The notes: generated by a model from the sequence alone, not told the origin. 64,000 nt of DNA from Rikenellaceae bacterium (GCA_015060045.1 SUZH01000007.1:92659-156658); one strand, 5' to 3'; shown: positions 1 through 8,800, counted from the stretch's first letter. Numbers and translations: made by a program.

Positions 1-1066
1 ACGAATCGGCCGAAGGACCAGGCGTCACGCGCAGGGCGAGATTCTTCTCCAGCTCGCGGTCCAGGCGCTCCTTGATGTGGCGCGAGGTGACATATTTACC
101 GTCCTTGCCGAAGAAGGGCGAATTGTTGATCGTGAAGAGCATCGACATGGTCGGCTCGTCGATGGAGATCGGGGGCAGCGGCTCGGGATTCTCGTAGTCG
201 CAGATCGTGTCGCCGATCTCGAAACCTTCGATGCCGAGCAGCGAGCAGATCTCACCGCAGTGCACCTCCTCGACCTTCTTCTTCGAGAGGCCCTCGAAGA
301 CCATCAGCTCCTTGATACGGGTCTTGACCATCGTCGTGCCGTCGCGCTTGGCGAGCGTCACCAGCTGGCCCGCCTTGAGCGTGCCGCGCGTGAGCTTACC
401 CACGGCCGAACGACCCGTATAGGCCGAATATTCAAGCGAGGTGATCAAGAGCTGGGGCGTGCCTTCGACAATCGTCGGCTCAGGGATCTCGTCGATGATG
501 GCATCCAGAAGCGGTACGAGCGAGTCGGTCGGCTCGTTCCACTTGTGCGACATCCAACCCTGTTTGGCTGAGCCATAGATGGTCTTGTAGTCGAGCTGCT
601 CCTCGGTGGCGTCGAGCGTGAACATCAGGTCAAAGACCTGTTCATTGACCACCTCGGGGCGGCAGTTCGGTTTGTCGACCTTGTTGACCACTACGATCGG
701 CTTCTTGCCCAGCGAGAGGGCCTTCTGCAGCACGAATCGCGTCTGGGGCATCGTGCCCTCGAAGGCGTCCACCAAGAGCAGTACGCCGTCGCACATGTTC
801 AGTACGCGCTCCACCTCGCCACCGAAGTCGGCGTGACCCGGGGTGTCGATGATGTTGATCTTGTAGTCTTTATAGATGACCGATACGTTCTTCGAGAGGA
901 TCGTGATACCACGCTCACGCTCCAGGTCGTTGTTGTCCAGAATCAGATCGCCGCCTGTCTTGGCGTTGTCGCGCAGGATATGACCTGCCAGAATCATCTT
1001 GTCCACCAGGGTCGTCTTACCGTGATCCACGTGGGCAATGATGGCAATATTACGCAGTTTTTGCAT
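1..1066 (-). CDS. typA: Ribosome-associated GTPase TypA/BipA (3' end outside window)
   Basis: Translational GTPase of the EF-G family that binds the ribosome and acts in ribosome assembly and stress adaptation. Translation from ATG at 1066 begins MQKLRNIAII and shows the P-loop AHVDHGKTT (about residues 11-19), the switch region RERGITI, DTPGHADFGGEV (G3) and VVNKVDKP (G4), followed by domain II. BipA usually has about 600 residues, so roughly 355 are present and the C-terminus lies beyond position 1. The start is fixed by the conserved N-terminus. It is divergent from aroB, and a TACATTTG -7 element lies just upstream. Identity is clear from the G motifs; distinction from LepA rests on the RERGITI and domain II sequence. 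Confidence 0.95.
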   Translation of the reverse strand, partial: MQKLRNIAIIAHVDHGKTTLVDKMILAGHILRDNAKTGGDLILDNNDLERERGITILSKNVSVIYKDYKINIIDTPGHADFGGEVERVLNMCDGVLLLVDAFEGTMPQTRFVLQKALSLGKKPIVVVNKVDKPNCRPEVVNEQVFDLMFTLDATEEQLDYKTIYGSAKQGWMSHKWNEPTDSLVPLLDAIIDEIPEPTIVEGTPQLLITSLEYSAYTGRSAVGKLTRGTLKAGQLVTLAKRDGTTMVKTRIKELMVFEGLSKKKVEEVHCGEICSLLGIEGFEIGDTICDYENPEPLPPISIDEPTMSMLFTINNSPFFGKDGKYVTSRHIKERLDRELEKNLALRVTPGPSADS

Positions 1067-1085
1067 AGAGAAATTTTTTGACCCA

Positions 1086-1093
1086 CAAATGTA
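1086..1093 (-). promoter_or_regulatory. Candidate -7 element for typA
   Basis: On the minus strand this reads TACATTTG, a full match to the Bacteroidota -7 consensus TAnnTTTG, 20 bases ahead of the typA start. No TTTG is found at the expected -33 distance, so this is a half-match only. Confidence 0.45.
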
Positions 1094-1115
1094 GCGATTT
1101 TCTGTGAAAATATAC

Positions 1116-1123
1116 TAAATTTG
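1116..1123 (+). promoter_or_regulatory. Candidate -7 element for aroB
   Basis: TAAATTTG matches TAnnTTTG and lies 20 bases ahead of the aroB ATG, in the short divergent space shared with typA. A -33 element is not obvious. Confidence 0.4.
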
Positions 1124-1143
1124 AAGTTGCAAAAACACAACGA

Positions 1144-2166
1144 ATGATGAATCCCGACTTTGTGGTGCGTGGTTCGAGCCACGTATATATCGCCTCGGCC
1201 GAGGTTTTGCTGCCTCAATTGGTGCAGGATAGAAGGGTTGTGGTGGTCACCGATGCCACCATCGACCGCCTCTATGGCGATTTGATTGCCCCCTACGAAA
1301 AGATCATGATTGGTCGCGGTGAGACGATGAAGACGCTCCAGACCGTGGAACAGATCGTGCGTCAGCTGATCAAAATGGATGCCGACCGAACGACCTTCCT
1401 GCTGGCCGTGGGTGGCGGTATCGTGTCGGATATTACCGGCTTGGTGGCCTCGATCTATATGCGTGGCCTGCAGTTTGGTTTTATCTCGACCACGTTGTTG
1501 GGTCAGGTCGATGCCTCGGTCGGTGGCAAGAATGGTGTCAATATCGACGGCTATAAAAATATGGTGGGCTGCTTTACGCAACCCGAATTTGTGATTTGCG
1601 ACCCTGCGATGCTCACGACCCTGCCCGAACGCGAGTTTCGTGCCGGTTTGGCCGAGATCGTGAAGGCAACGATCATCGGCGATGCCGCGATGTTCGAGCG
1701 TTTGGAACGTGCCACGTTGGAGGAGTTGCGTCAGGAACATGCCTTGCTGGCCGAAGCGGTGCGCGCGGCGGTACGTGTCAAAGTGGAGATCGTGGAGCAG
1801 GATGAGCGCGAGGCGGGCAATCGACGTCTGCTCAATTTGGGCCATACGTTGGCACACGCCATCGAGAAGTGCTCGCGGGAGATGAACCACGGCGAGGCGG
1901 TGGCAGTCGGTACAGCATTGGTGGCCGATGCCGCGGTGCGGATGGGCGTGTTGTCCGATGCGGATCGTAACCGCATACGCGCCTTGCTCATTCGTTTGGG
2001 TATGACGCTCGAATCGCCCCTCCCGATTGCAAAACTGTTGCGCGAGGTGGGAAAAGATAAGAAACGAGTCGGTGCTCACCTGCATCTGGTCGTTCCGACG
2101 GCAATCGGTCGTTGCGAGGTGCGGCTGGTGACCGAAGAGGAGGTGCAGGCGATCTTCGCCGAATAA
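1144..2166 (+). CDS. aroB: 3-dehydroquinate synthase
   Basis: Second step of the shikimate pathway: converts DAHP to 3-dehydroquinate using NAD+ and a divalent metal, in the cytoplasm. The 340-residue protein has the usual family length. It shows the NAD-binding GGGIVSDITG (about residues 89-98), the signature ASVGGKNGVN followed by GYKNMVGCF, the GLAEIVKATII region, and the metal-binding LNLGHTLAHAIE (His) and NHGEAV. ATG at 1144 is followed directly by a second codon M, so the start could be three bases later. It stands alone between typA and waaA and ends in a strong terminator. The other aro genes in this window (aroA, aroC, aroQ, tyrA) are in separate units. Confidence 0.96.
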   Translation: MMNPDFVVRGSSHVYIASAEVLLPQLVQDRRVVVVTDATIDRLYGDLIAPYEKIMIGRGETMKTLQTVEQIVRQLIKMDADRTTFLLAVGGGIVSDITGLVASIYMRGLQFGFISTTLLGQVDASVGGKNGVNIDGYKNMVGCFTQPEFVICDPAMLTTLPEREFRAGLAEIVKATIIGDAAMFERLERATLEELRQEHALLAEAVRAAVRVKVEIVEQDEREAGNRRLLNLGHTLAHAIEKCSREMNHGEAVAVGTALVADAAVRMGVLSDADRNRIRALLIRLGMTLESPLPIAKLLREVGKDKKRVGAHLHLVVPTAIGRCEVRLVTEEEVQAIFAE

Positions 2167-2176
2167 CAACATAAGT

Positions 2177-2210
2177 GAGGGCTGTTCCGTCGGAACAGCC
2201 CTCCTTGTTT
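2177..2210 (+). terminator. Rho-independent terminator after aroB
   Basis: A perfect 12-bp stem (GAGGGCTGTTCC with GGAACAGCCCTC, 2177-2188 and 2192-2203) with a 3-base loop, followed by a T-rich run on the plus strand. Confidence 0.85.
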
Positions 2211-2230
2211 TGATTAAAATACGCACCTTT

Positions 2231-3463
2231 TTAACGATTCGGAAAGATGGTGCTGATGATCTGGCGTGTGGCACCCTGGTGGCGTTGCGTGTAGTCGCGA
2301 GCCGTACGCGAGGCCTCGGCCAAACGGGCTGCGTCATCGCGCAAGGGGGCAAACCAGGCGGCCAGCTCCTTGTAATTCTGAATCGAACGAGCGGCACCGA
2401 GCGAAATGAGATCGCACGCCTCCTTGAACTTCTTGTAATTAGGACCAAAGGCGATCGGCAGGCCGAACGTGGCGGCCTCCAACGTGTTGTGGATACCGAC
2501 ACCAAAGCCGCCACCGATGTATCCCCACGTGGCCGTACCATAGACCGAGGCCAACAGACCTACCGTATCCAGCACCAACAGCTGTGTGTGGCTGAAATCG
2601 GTCGTCTCGTTGCACTGCGTGTAGCGAACAGCTCCACCGCGGGTTTCCTGCAGCAGACGCGCGATGCGGCTCTCCTCCATCTCGTGGGGCGCAATGATAA
2701 ACTTCAGGTTCGGGTTGTCGTTCATGAGCGGGATGAGCAGTTCCTCGTCAGGTCCCCAGCTCGAGCCGGCGATAAAGACGGGGCGATCCCCCTTGAAACG
2801 CTCGATGAGCTCCACCTTGCGGGCCGAGCGGGCAATCTCGGCTACACGGTCAAAACGCGTGTCGCCCGTGACGGCCACGTTGTCAAAACCCAAATCGGCC
2901 AACAGCTCCTTCGACTCCTCATTCTGCACAAACAGCACCTCGAAGGTCTCCAACGCCGTGCGCCAAGCCCCTCCGTAAGGACGGAAAAAGACCGAGTTGC
3001 GACGGAAGATCGACGACACGATGAAGGTGCGGATCTGACGACGGCGCAGCTCGGAGAGCATGTTGAGCCAAAACTCGTATTTTACGAAGATAACGATTTC
3101 GGGATGGGCAATGTCGAGGAATTGACGGACATTGCGTCGGGTGTCGATCGGCAGGTAGAAGATGTAGTCGGCACCTGCATAATTCTTGCGAATTTCGTAG
3201 CCCGAGGGCGAGAAGAAGGTGAGCAGGATCTTGTACTCGGGATGTTGGCGGCGAATCTCCTCGATGATCGGACGCCCCTGCTCAAATTCACCCAGCGAGG
3301 CGACATGTACCCAGACAATACGAGCCGAAGGATTGATCTCGTTACGCATGCGCTGCGCGAGATTTCGACGCCCCTCACTCCACAGACGAGCCTTCTCGTA
3401 TTTCCATCCCACGAGTCGGATCAGGCCTGCGTATAGGCTCATGATTAAATCGTAAAACCACAT
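2231..3463 (-). CDS. waaA: 3-deoxy-D-manno-octulosonic acid (Kdo) transferase, GT30
   Basis: Transfers Kdo from CMP-Kdo to lipid A precursor at the inner face of the inner membrane, starting the LPS core. The 410 residues fit the family. An N-terminal hydrophobic segment (MWFYDLIMSLYAGLIRLVGW) anchors it. Family motifs follow: WVHVASLGEFEQGRP, LLTFFSPSGYE, KYEFWLNMLSEL, FVQNEESKELL, VTGDTRFDRV, then in the second GT-B domain GSSWGPDEELL, IIAPHE and GGGFGVGIHNTLEAA with FGPNYKKF. Start ATG at 3463. It is monocistronic or first of its unit, with a good promoter match upstream. Confidence 0.95.
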   Translation of the reverse strand: MWFYDLIMSLYAGLIRLVGWKYEKARLWSEGRRNLAQRMRNEINPSARIVWVHVASLGEFEQGRPIIEEIRRQHPEYKILLTFFSPSGYEIRKNYAGADYIFYLPIDTRRNVRQFLDIAHPEIVIFVKYEFWLNMLSELRRRQIRTFIVSSIFRRNSVFFRPYGGAWRTALETFEVLFVQNEESKELLADLGFDNVAVTGDTRFDRVAEIARSARKVELIERFKGDRPVFIAGSSWGPDEELLIPLMNDNPNLKFIIAPHEMEESRIARLLQETRGGAVRYTQCNETTDFSHTQLLVLDTVGLLASVYGTATWGYIGGGFGVGIHNTLEAATFGLPIAFGPNYKKFKEACDLISLGAARSIQNYKELAAWFAPLRDDAARLAEASRTARDYTQRHQGATRQIISTIFPNR

Positions 3464-3495
3464 GTTGCTGCCTCTCGGTATTGCTTTTGCGCTGG

Positions 3496-3527
3496 CAAAA
3501 ATAATACAAAAAAATCAAATACACAAA
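3496..3527 (-). promoter_or_regulatory. Promoter of waaA (TTTG / TATTTTTG)
   Basis: On the minus strand TTTG (3527-3524) and TATTTTTG (3503-3496) are separated by 20 bases, matching both halves of the Bacteroidota consensus. It lies 33 bases upstream of the waaA ATG. Confidence 0.7.
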
Positions 3528-3536
3528 CAGTTGGCC

Positions 3537-3923
3537 CTACCAGCCGAAATCGGCGACGCGCTCGATCAGCTCGACTCGCGGTGTGCCATCCTCCTGCATC
3601 AGTACTTTGGCCAAATCGAATTGCACTTCGTAACCTTCGTAGCGGCGGGCATAGACACCCATGTAGATACGTGCAGCGCGGTGCAGAGAGCGGATTTTAT
3701 GCTCCGTCAGGGCATCTTCGGGCGAGGTTAAGGCATCTGCTTGGCGGGTTTTGACCTCGATGATGTGTAACGTATCGTAACGACGTGCAACGATGTCCAG
3801 TTCGTAGCTGCCACTTCGCCAGTTGCGGGCACAAATTTCATAGCCCGCTTGGCGCAGGTGCTTGACGGTGGCCTCTTCGCCCAATCGGCCGATCGCGGCA
3901 CGATCCAATGTCTCGTTGCTCAT
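3537..3923 (-). CDS. YraN family (UPF0102) nuclease-fold protein
   Basis: Small cytoplasmic protein of the UPF0102/YraN family, which has a restriction-endonuclease-like fold; its cellular role is not settled. The 128 residues fit. Typical features are the N-terminal GRLGEEATVKHLRQAGYEI, then SYELDIVARRYDTLHIIEVKTR, which carries the D-(x)n-E-x-K pattern of the nuclease fold (E and K in IEVKTR), and a DLAKVLM segment. It starts 15 bases downstream of the terminator hairpin that follows tyrA, so it may be expressed by read-through or from a leaderless transcript. Family assignment is firm; catalytic activity is only inferred. Confidence 0.88.
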   Translation of the reverse strand: MSNETLDRAAIGRLGEEATVKHLRQAGYEICARNWRSGSYELDIVARRYDTLHIIEVKTRQADALTSPEDALTEHKIRSLHRAARIYMGVYARRYEGYEVQFDLAKVLMQEDGTPRVELIERVADFGW

Positions 3924-3931
3924 AGCGTGCG

Positions 3932-3966
3932 AAAAAATACGGGTAAGACGCCAAAGCCTTACCCGT
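3932..3966 (-). terminator. Terminator after tyrA
   Basis: On the minus strand a 9-bp stem (ACGGGTAAG with CTTACCCGT) with a 10-base loop is followed by ATTTTTT. It lies between tyrA and yraN, only 15 bases before the yraN start. Confidence 0.7.
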
Positions 3967-3971
3967 AGGGA

Positions 3972-4814
3972 TTAATGAATGATGCGCTGGATCGAGTTGG
4001 CACGGTCGATCATCTCCTGCAATCCCTCCTTATCGTCGCGCTCGATCAGGCGACGCATCAGTTGCAGCTGATGGATATGCTCGCGCAGGACATCCAACAC
4101 GTTGTATTTGTTCTGCATCAGAATCGGCACCCAGGTCTTCGACGAACTCTTGGCCAGACGCACCGTGCTCTCGAAACCACCGCCCGCGAGGTCGAAGATG
4201 TGGCGATCCTCGCGCTCCTTCTCCAATACGGTGTTGGCCAGGGCAAAGGAGGTGATGTGGGAGATGTGTGAAACGTAGGCCGTATGCAGGTCATGCTCCT
4301 CGGCAGCCATGTAGATGAGCGGCATTTCCAACGAGCGGAAGAGCTGCTCGACCAGATGGAGGGCATCCTTGTCGCTCCGTTCCTGTTCGCAGATGACCAC
4401 CGTGCGACCCGCGAATGCACCATGCACGGCCGCCTTCGGACCGCTGTACTCGGTACCCCACATCGGGTGTACGGCTACAAAACGGCTGCGGCGAGTGTGT
4501 TGCTCAATTACCTCGCAAAGCTCCGCTTTCGTAGAACCGAGGTCGATGACAACCTGCCGGGAATTAACGCGATTCAGCGCCTTGACGGCCAATAGCGGGA
4601 TCGTATCGACGGGCGTAGCCAGCACGATAAGGTCGGCTGTCGAGACACCCTCCTCAAAGCTTACCATACGATCCGCCAGACCGCAGGCAAGTGCCTCGGC
4701 GGCACGCGCCTCGGTAGCCTCCAGACCCAGAATTTCATCGGCTAATTGACGGTCACGCAACGCCAAAGCGAGCGAACCGCCAATCAAACCGAGACCTGCA
4801 ATAAATACCTTCAT
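3972..4814 (-). CDS. tyrA: Prephenate dehydrogenase
   Basis: Oxidatively decarboxylates prephenate to 4-hydroxyphenylpyruvate with NAD(P)+, leading to tyrosine. The 280-residue protein is the short form with no fused chorismate mutase. Visible are the Rossmann GLGLIGGS (about residues 7-14), the D-x-G-S-x-K strand DLGSTKAEL, the substrate-site VHPMWGTEYSGP with the conserved His, and the HISHITSFALANTV helix with its catalytic-region His. The C-terminal helical domain contains FDLAGGGFESTVRLAKSS, typical of TyrA. It is followed by a terminator and preceded closely by pepE on the same strand (18-base gap). Confidence 0.93.
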   Translation of the reverse strand: MKVFIAGLGLIGGSLALALRDRQLADEILGLEATEARAAEALACGLADRMVSFEEGVSTADLIVLATPVDTIPLLAVKALNRVNSRQVVIDLGSTKAELCEVIEQHTRRSRFVAVHPMWGTEYSGPKAAVHGAFAGRTVVICEQERSDKDALHLVEQLFRSLEMPLIYMAAEEHDLHTAYVSHISHITSFALANTVLEKEREDRHIFDLAGGGFESTVRLAKSSSKTWVPILMQNKYNVLDVLREHIHQLQLMRRLIERDDKEGLQEMIDRANSIQRIIH

Positions 4815-4832
4815 ACCTATCTTATAATAGCA

Positions 4833-5540
4833 CTACTTCTGAAACAAGAACGAGAGATCATCACCGGCGTGTACCTCGTACGGGGTGATGCCCTTGCGGA
4901 AGATGCGCATCGGGCGCTGGCCGATCAGCTTCAACTCCTCGTTCTCGTAGTGCAGGATGCAGCCTTCGCGCAAACCGACCACCCAACGCTTCGGATTGGC
5001 CTGGATATACTCCAGGATGCGCTGCTCGCGCGTCTCACCGGCATGACCCTCGGGGTTGGCGTCGAGGTAGTGGGGGTTGATCTGGAAGGGGATGGCACCG
5101 ATGGCGCGGAACGACTCGGGCTCCACGATCGGCATGTCGTTCGTCGTGCAGATCGTCGGACAGCTCACGTTCGAACCAGCCGACCAGCCGACGTAGGGCG
5201 TACCGGCCTTGATCTTCTTCAGGATCGCCTTCATCAGCCCCTGCTCCTGCATCTTCTTCGTCAGGGCGAAGGTGTTACCGCCACCCACACAGATGGCCTC
5301 CGCCTCGCGGATCATCTTCACGGGGTCCTTTGCTTTGTGTACCGACTTGACGCGAATGCCGATTTCGGCCAGGCGGGCCTGCACCTTCTTCTCATAGGCG
5401 GCGTACGAAAAGGTGACGGCGGCGTAGGGGACAAAGACGATTTCGCGAACACCCTGGAGGAATTTCTCGATTTCGGGCAGCGGATAGCGCAGGTACTCCT
5501 CGCCCGCATTGGTTGAATTTGAGATAAGTAAGAGTTTCAT
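4833..5540 (-). CDS. pepE: Peptidase E (alpha-aspartyl dipeptidase, family S51)
   Basis: Cytoplasmic serine dipeptidase that cleaves dipeptides with N-terminal aspartate. The 235 residues match the family length. Motifs: MKLLLISNSTNAGEEYL at the N-terminus, VGGGNTFAL, the nucleophile elbow GWSAGSN (Ser about residue 121), NDMPIVEP, and NPHYLDANPEGHAGETRE containing the catalytic-region His and Glu. It precedes tyrA by 18 bases on the same strand, so the two are probably cotranscribed; no functional link is obvious. Confidence 0.93.
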   Translation of the reverse strand: MKLLLISNSTNAGEEYLRYPLPEIEKFLQGVREIVFVPYAAVTFSYAAYEKKVQARLAEIGIRVKSVHKAKDPVKMIREAEAICVGGGNTFALTKKMQEQGLMKAILKKIKAGTPYVGWSAGSNVSCPTICTTNDMPIVEPESFRAIGAIPFQINPHYLDANPEGHAGETREQRILEYIQANPKRWVVGLREGCILHYENEELKLIGQRPMRIFRKGITPYEVHAGDDLSFLFQK

Positions 5541-5617
5541 AATTGGCTGTAATTTAATTTATTATCTTATTCGTTGTTCTAAATGTCCTAAAAATTGATA
5601 CAAAAAAATCTCCATCT

Positions 5618-5651
5618 TTTGTCAAAAGTAATAAAAAAAGTGTTATTTTTG
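5618..5651 (+). promoter_or_regulatory. Promoter of acpP (TTTG / TATTTTTG)
   Basis: TTTG (5618-5621), a 22-base spacer and TATTTTTG (5644-5651) match the Bacteroidota consensus, in the AT-rich divergent space between pepE and acpP. It leaves a 5' leader of roughly 60 bases. Confidence 0.65.
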
Positions 5652-5715
5652 CCCCAAATTGGGTAGGAAAATAGATTCTATACCAAAATATTTGTTTAAC
5701 TAAAAACTTAAAGTC

Positions 5716-5952
5716 ATGTCTGAAATTCAAGCTAAAGTTGTCGAGATCATCGTTGACAAACTGGGTGTTAAGGAGTCGGAGGTAGTACCCGAAGCTAGCT
5801 TCACGAACCATCTGGGTGCCGATTCGCTGGATACGGTTGAGCTCATCATGGAGTTCGAGAAGGCTTTCGATCTGCAGATTCCCGACGAGGAGGCTGAGAA
5901 GATCTCCACCGTTGGCGATGCTATCGCTTTCATCGAGGCTCAGAAGAAATAA
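5716..5952 (+). CDS. acpP: Acyl carrier protein
   Basis: Carries growing acyl chains on 4'-phosphopantetheine during type II fatty acid synthesis. The 78 residues are the normal length. The phosphopantetheine-attachment motif [12 protein letters not shown] places the modified Ser at about residue 38, and the C-terminal [18 protein letters not shown] helix is typical. The protein is strongly acidic. It heads acpP-fabF-rnc, a gene order seen in many bacteria, and has its own promoter upstream. Confidence 0.97.
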   Translation: MSEIQAKVVEIIVDKLGVKESEVVPEASFTNHLGADSLDTVELIMEFEKAFDLQIPDEEAEKISTVGDAIAFIEAQKK

Positions 5953-6009
5953 TTAAGCGTTGCGACGCTTTTTCGCAGTAAGTTCTTTGTTTTATTTTAA
6001 ACTTCCATC

Positions 6010-7275
6010 ATGGCAGAGAGAAGAGTTGTAGTGACGGGTATTGGTACGATTAACCCGCTTGGTAAAACCATCGAGGAGTATTTTTCGAATCTGGAAGCCG
6101 GCCTTTCGGCAGCAGCCCCCATTACGCATTTCGATACCGAGAAGTTTAAGACAAAGTTTGCTTGCGAAATCAAAGATTACGATCCGAGCGATTACTTCGA
6201 TCGTAAGGAGGCTCGTCGTTACGACCTCTTTACGCAATATGCCCTGATCGCTGCCGATCAGGCTGTGGAGGATGCTGCATTCGATTTCGAGCAACTCGAT
6301 TTGGAGCAGTGCGGCGTAATTTCAAGCTCGGGTATCGGAGGAGTGAAATCCTTCTTCGATGAATCTGTGGGCTATGCCGAGGGGGGTAATACTCCTCGGT
6401 TTAGTCCATTTTTTGTCCCCCGCATGATCATCGACATCGCGGCCGGATTCATCTCGATGAAGTATGGCTTTATGGGCCCCAACTACTCGGTGGTCTCGGC
6501 TTGTGCTTCGTCGAACCACGCACTGATCAACGCCATGGAGACGATCCGCTATGGCCGTTCGGATGTGATTGTGGCTGTCGGCTCGGATGCGACGGTCAAT
6601 GAGGTGACTGTGGGCGCCTTCAATGCCATGCAGGCCCTCTCGACCCGTAACGAGGATTACGAGCATGCCTCCAGCCCTTTCGATAAGAACCGCGATGGTT
6701 TTGTGGTGGGCGAGGGTGCAGGTGCACTCGTCTTGGAGGAGTTGGAGCACGCCTTGAAGCGTGGAGCCAAGATCTATTGCGAGGTGCTGGGCGGTGGTAA
6801 CTCGGCGGATGCTTACCACTTTACAGCTCCCCATCCCGAGGGCCGTGGCGCTATCAAGTCGATGCGTGATGCCCTGCGTGATGCCAAGATCGATCCGTCG
6901 GAGATCGATTATATTAATGTACACGGCACGTCGACCCCGCTGGGTGACGTAGCCGAAATCAAGGCGTTGGTTGAGGTCTTTGGCGATGCCCTGCCGTCGA
7001 TCAATATCTCCTCCACGAAGTCGATGCACGGCCACCTGCTGGGTGCTACGGGCGCTATCGAGGCCCTGGCCTGCATCATGGCACTGACACGCGGCGTCGT
7101 GCCTCCGACGATTAACTGCCGCGAACTCGATCCCGAGATTCCTGCCAATCTGAACCTGACGCTCGACAAGGCCCAGCGCCGTGAGGTGAAGTGCACGTTG
7201 AGCAACACGTTCGGCTTTGGTGGTCATAACTCGACGATCATTCTGAAGAAATACCAACCCGAAACAGCCGAGTAG
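6010..7275 (+). CDS. fabF: Beta-ketoacyl-ACP synthase II
   Basis: Condenses malonyl-ACP with acyl-ACP in fatty acid elongation. The 421 residues fit FabF. The catalytic triad is readable: Cys in VSACASSNHAL (about residue 166), His in VHGTSTPLGD, and His in MHGHLLGATGA. KSMHGH and the C-terminal SNTFGFGGHNST, both family signatures, are intact. It follows acpP after 57 bases and precedes rnc by 4. Confidence 0.97.
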   Translation: MAERRVVVTGIGTINPLGKTIEEYFSNLEAGLSAAAPITHFDTEKFKTKFACEIKDYDPSDYFDRKEARRYDLFTQYALIAADQAVEDAAFDFEQLDLEQCGVISSSGIGGVKSFFDESVGYAEGGNTPRFSPFFVPRMIIDIAAGFISMKYGFMGPNYSVVSACASSNHALINAMETIRYGRSDVIVAVGSDATVNEVTVGAFNAMQALSTRNEDYEHASSPFDKNRDGFVVGEGAGALVLEELEHALKRGAKIYCEVLGGGNSADAYHFTAPHPEGRGAIKSMRDALRDAKIDPSEIDYINVHGTSTPLGDVAEIKALVEVFGDALPSINISSTKSMHGHLLGATGAIEALACIMALTRGVVPPTINCRELDPEIPANLNLTLDKAQRREVKCTLSNTFGFGGHNSTIILKKYQPETAE

Positions 7276-7279
7276 AGCC

Positions 7280-8095
7280 GTGTTTGATTTTCTCTTGCGC
7301 CCTTTCCGCCGCCGTTTCGGGCAGGATAAACAATTCTATGCCATGGTCGATGATCTGTTCGGTTTCCTGCCGAACAACATCGAATTGTATAAATTGGCGC
7401 TGATCCATAAGTCGGCATCGGTGAGCATTGATGGGTGTCAGCCCATCAACAATGAGCGCTTGGAGTACCTGGGCGATGCCGTTATCGAGGCCGTGACCTC
7501 CGACTATCTTTTTATCGAGTATCCCGATCGTGATGAGGGCTTTTTGACCCAGTTGCGCTCGAAGATTGTCTCGCGCCAATCGCTCAACCACCTGGCCGAG
7601 GAGCTGGGGTTGGATAAATTCGTCATCTCGAACCATGTGCAGGGTGCCTCGCAGAAGCATATCTTTGGCGATGCTTTTGAGGCGATGATGGGTGCGATTT
7701 ATCTCGATCAGGGCTACGATTTCGTGAATCGTCTGCTGATCAATAAGATCTACGCTACTCATTTGAATGTCAATCTGTTGTCTGACTCGGAGACGGACTT
7801 CAAGAGCCGCCTGATCGAGTGGTGTCAGAAGAACCGTTACCAGATTCAGTTCGATACCGAGCGAGACAAGGAGTACAAGCCGAACCATCCCGTTTTCTTT
7901 ACCAAGGTGCTGATCAACGGCATGGAGATGGGTCACGGTGCGGGTGATTCGAAGAAGGAGGCCGAGCAGAAGGCTGCCTTCTCGGTGGCCAACTTTATGA
8001 CCGACGAGCAGTGTGCCTCGATGCTGGATCGCGTAGATCGCATGGAGCGTAAACAGCATGTCGCTGTCGATGCGGAGAAACGCAAGGCGCAATAG
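7280..8095 (+). CDS. rnc: Ribonuclease III
   Basis: Double-strand-specific endoribonuclease for rRNA and mRNA processing. It starts with GTG at 7280, four bases after the fabF stop; no better ATG is upstream. Of 271 residues, the N-terminal part holds the signature NNERLEYLGDAVIEAV (about 55-70) and GDAFEAMMGAIYLD with the second set of metal-binding acids. The C-terminal double-stranded RNA-binding domain (about 160-245) contains GAGDSKKEAEQKAA. The N-terminus is about 30 residues longer than in E. coli. Confidence 0.95.
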   Translation: MFDFLLRPFRRRFGQDKQFYAMVDDLFGFLPNNIELYKLALIHKSASVSIDGCQPINNERLEYLGDAVIEAVTSDYLFIEYPDRDEGFLTQLRSKIVSRQSLNHLAEELGLDKFVISNHVQGASQKHIFGDAFEAMMGAIYLDQGYDFVNRLLINKIYATHLNVNLLSDSETDFKSRLIEWCQKNRYQIQFDTERDKEYKPNHPVFFTKVLINGMEMGHGAGDSKKEAEQKAAFSVANFMTDEQCASMLDRVDRMERKQHVAVDAEKRKAQ

Positions 8096-8111
8096 CCTTC
8101 GACCATACACG

Positions 8112-8741
8112 ATGAATCATATCACGGATAAAATGGATGTGCGGGGTGTCGCCTCGCTCACCGATGAGGAGCTTGTCGCCCTGCTGGTGGAGGACGAGAA
8201 GATGGCGCATGCGCTGTTGGAGGCGTGTGGCTCGTTGGCCGGCGTGGCGCGCGAAGAGCGGGCACGCCTCAGAATGATCGGCGGCATGGGCGCACAGCGG
8301 GCCCGTAAGTTGCAGGTGGCGATCGAGTTAGGTCGCCGCGTGGCGGCTTCGGAGGGCGGCGCACGTGAAGTCATTTCATCGAGTGACGACATCGTGCGGA
8401 TGATGCGTCCGCGATTGGAGGGGCTGCATCACGAGGAGTGCTGGGCGATCTATCTGACGACGTCGAACCGCGTGATCGAGTGTCAGAAGGTGAGCCAGGG
8501 CGGTGTGCAAGGAACGGTTGTGGATTATAAATTAGTCGTAAAACGTGCCCTGGAGCTGCTCTCGACTCGCTTGGTGTTGGTGCACAATCACCCCTCGGGT
8601 GTTGCCGAAGCGAGTGAGGCCGATCGGCGACTGACGCGCCAGCTGAAGGAGGCGGCCGCCTTGTTTGATATTCGGTTTCTGGACCACCTCATCATAGCGC
8701 GCGAAGGCGATTATTCGTTCAAACGTAGCGGCTTGTTGTAA
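8112..8741 (+). CDS. radC: RadC family JAB/MPN domain protein
   Basis: Member of the RadC/UPF0758 family with a JAB1/MPN metalloprotease-like domain; the old DNA-repair role is not supported and the function is uncertain. ATG at 8112 is chosen because MNHITDKMDVRG begins after the rnc stop and matches the family N-terminus; an in-frame ATG at 8058 would lie inside rnc. Of 209 residues, the N-terminal half has a helix-hairpin-helix-like part (IGGMGAQRARKLQ). The C-terminal half has LVLVHNHPSG (metal-binding His pair), the acid in PSGVAEASEADRRLT and LDHLIIA. It is the last gene of the acpP unit and ends in a terminator. Confidence 0.9.
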   Translation: MNHITDKMDVRGVASLTDEELVALLVEDEKMAHALLEACGSLAGVAREERARLRMIGGMGAQRARKLQVAIELGRRVAASEGGAREVISSSDDIVRMMRPRLEGLHHEECWAIYLTTSNRVIECQKVSQGGVQGTVVDYKLVVKRALELLSTRLVLVHNHPSGVAEASEADRRLTRQLKEAAALFDIRFLDHLIIAREGDYSFKRSGLL

Positions 8742-8764
8742 AATTGGCCGAACGAGTAAAAATT

Positions 8765-8789
8765 AAAGGGACTAAAGTCCCTTTTTTTT
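8765..8789 (+). terminator. Terminator after radC
   Basis: AAAGGGACT, a 2-base loop and AGTCCCTTTT form a compact hairpin followed by a run of eight T. Confidence 0.8.
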
Positions 8790-8800
8790 ATGCTTTTTAG

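Noticed and set aside
994..2541. 515-codon minus-strand frame opposite aroB
   Set aside because: Spans parts of typA, aroB and waaA; no domain signal.
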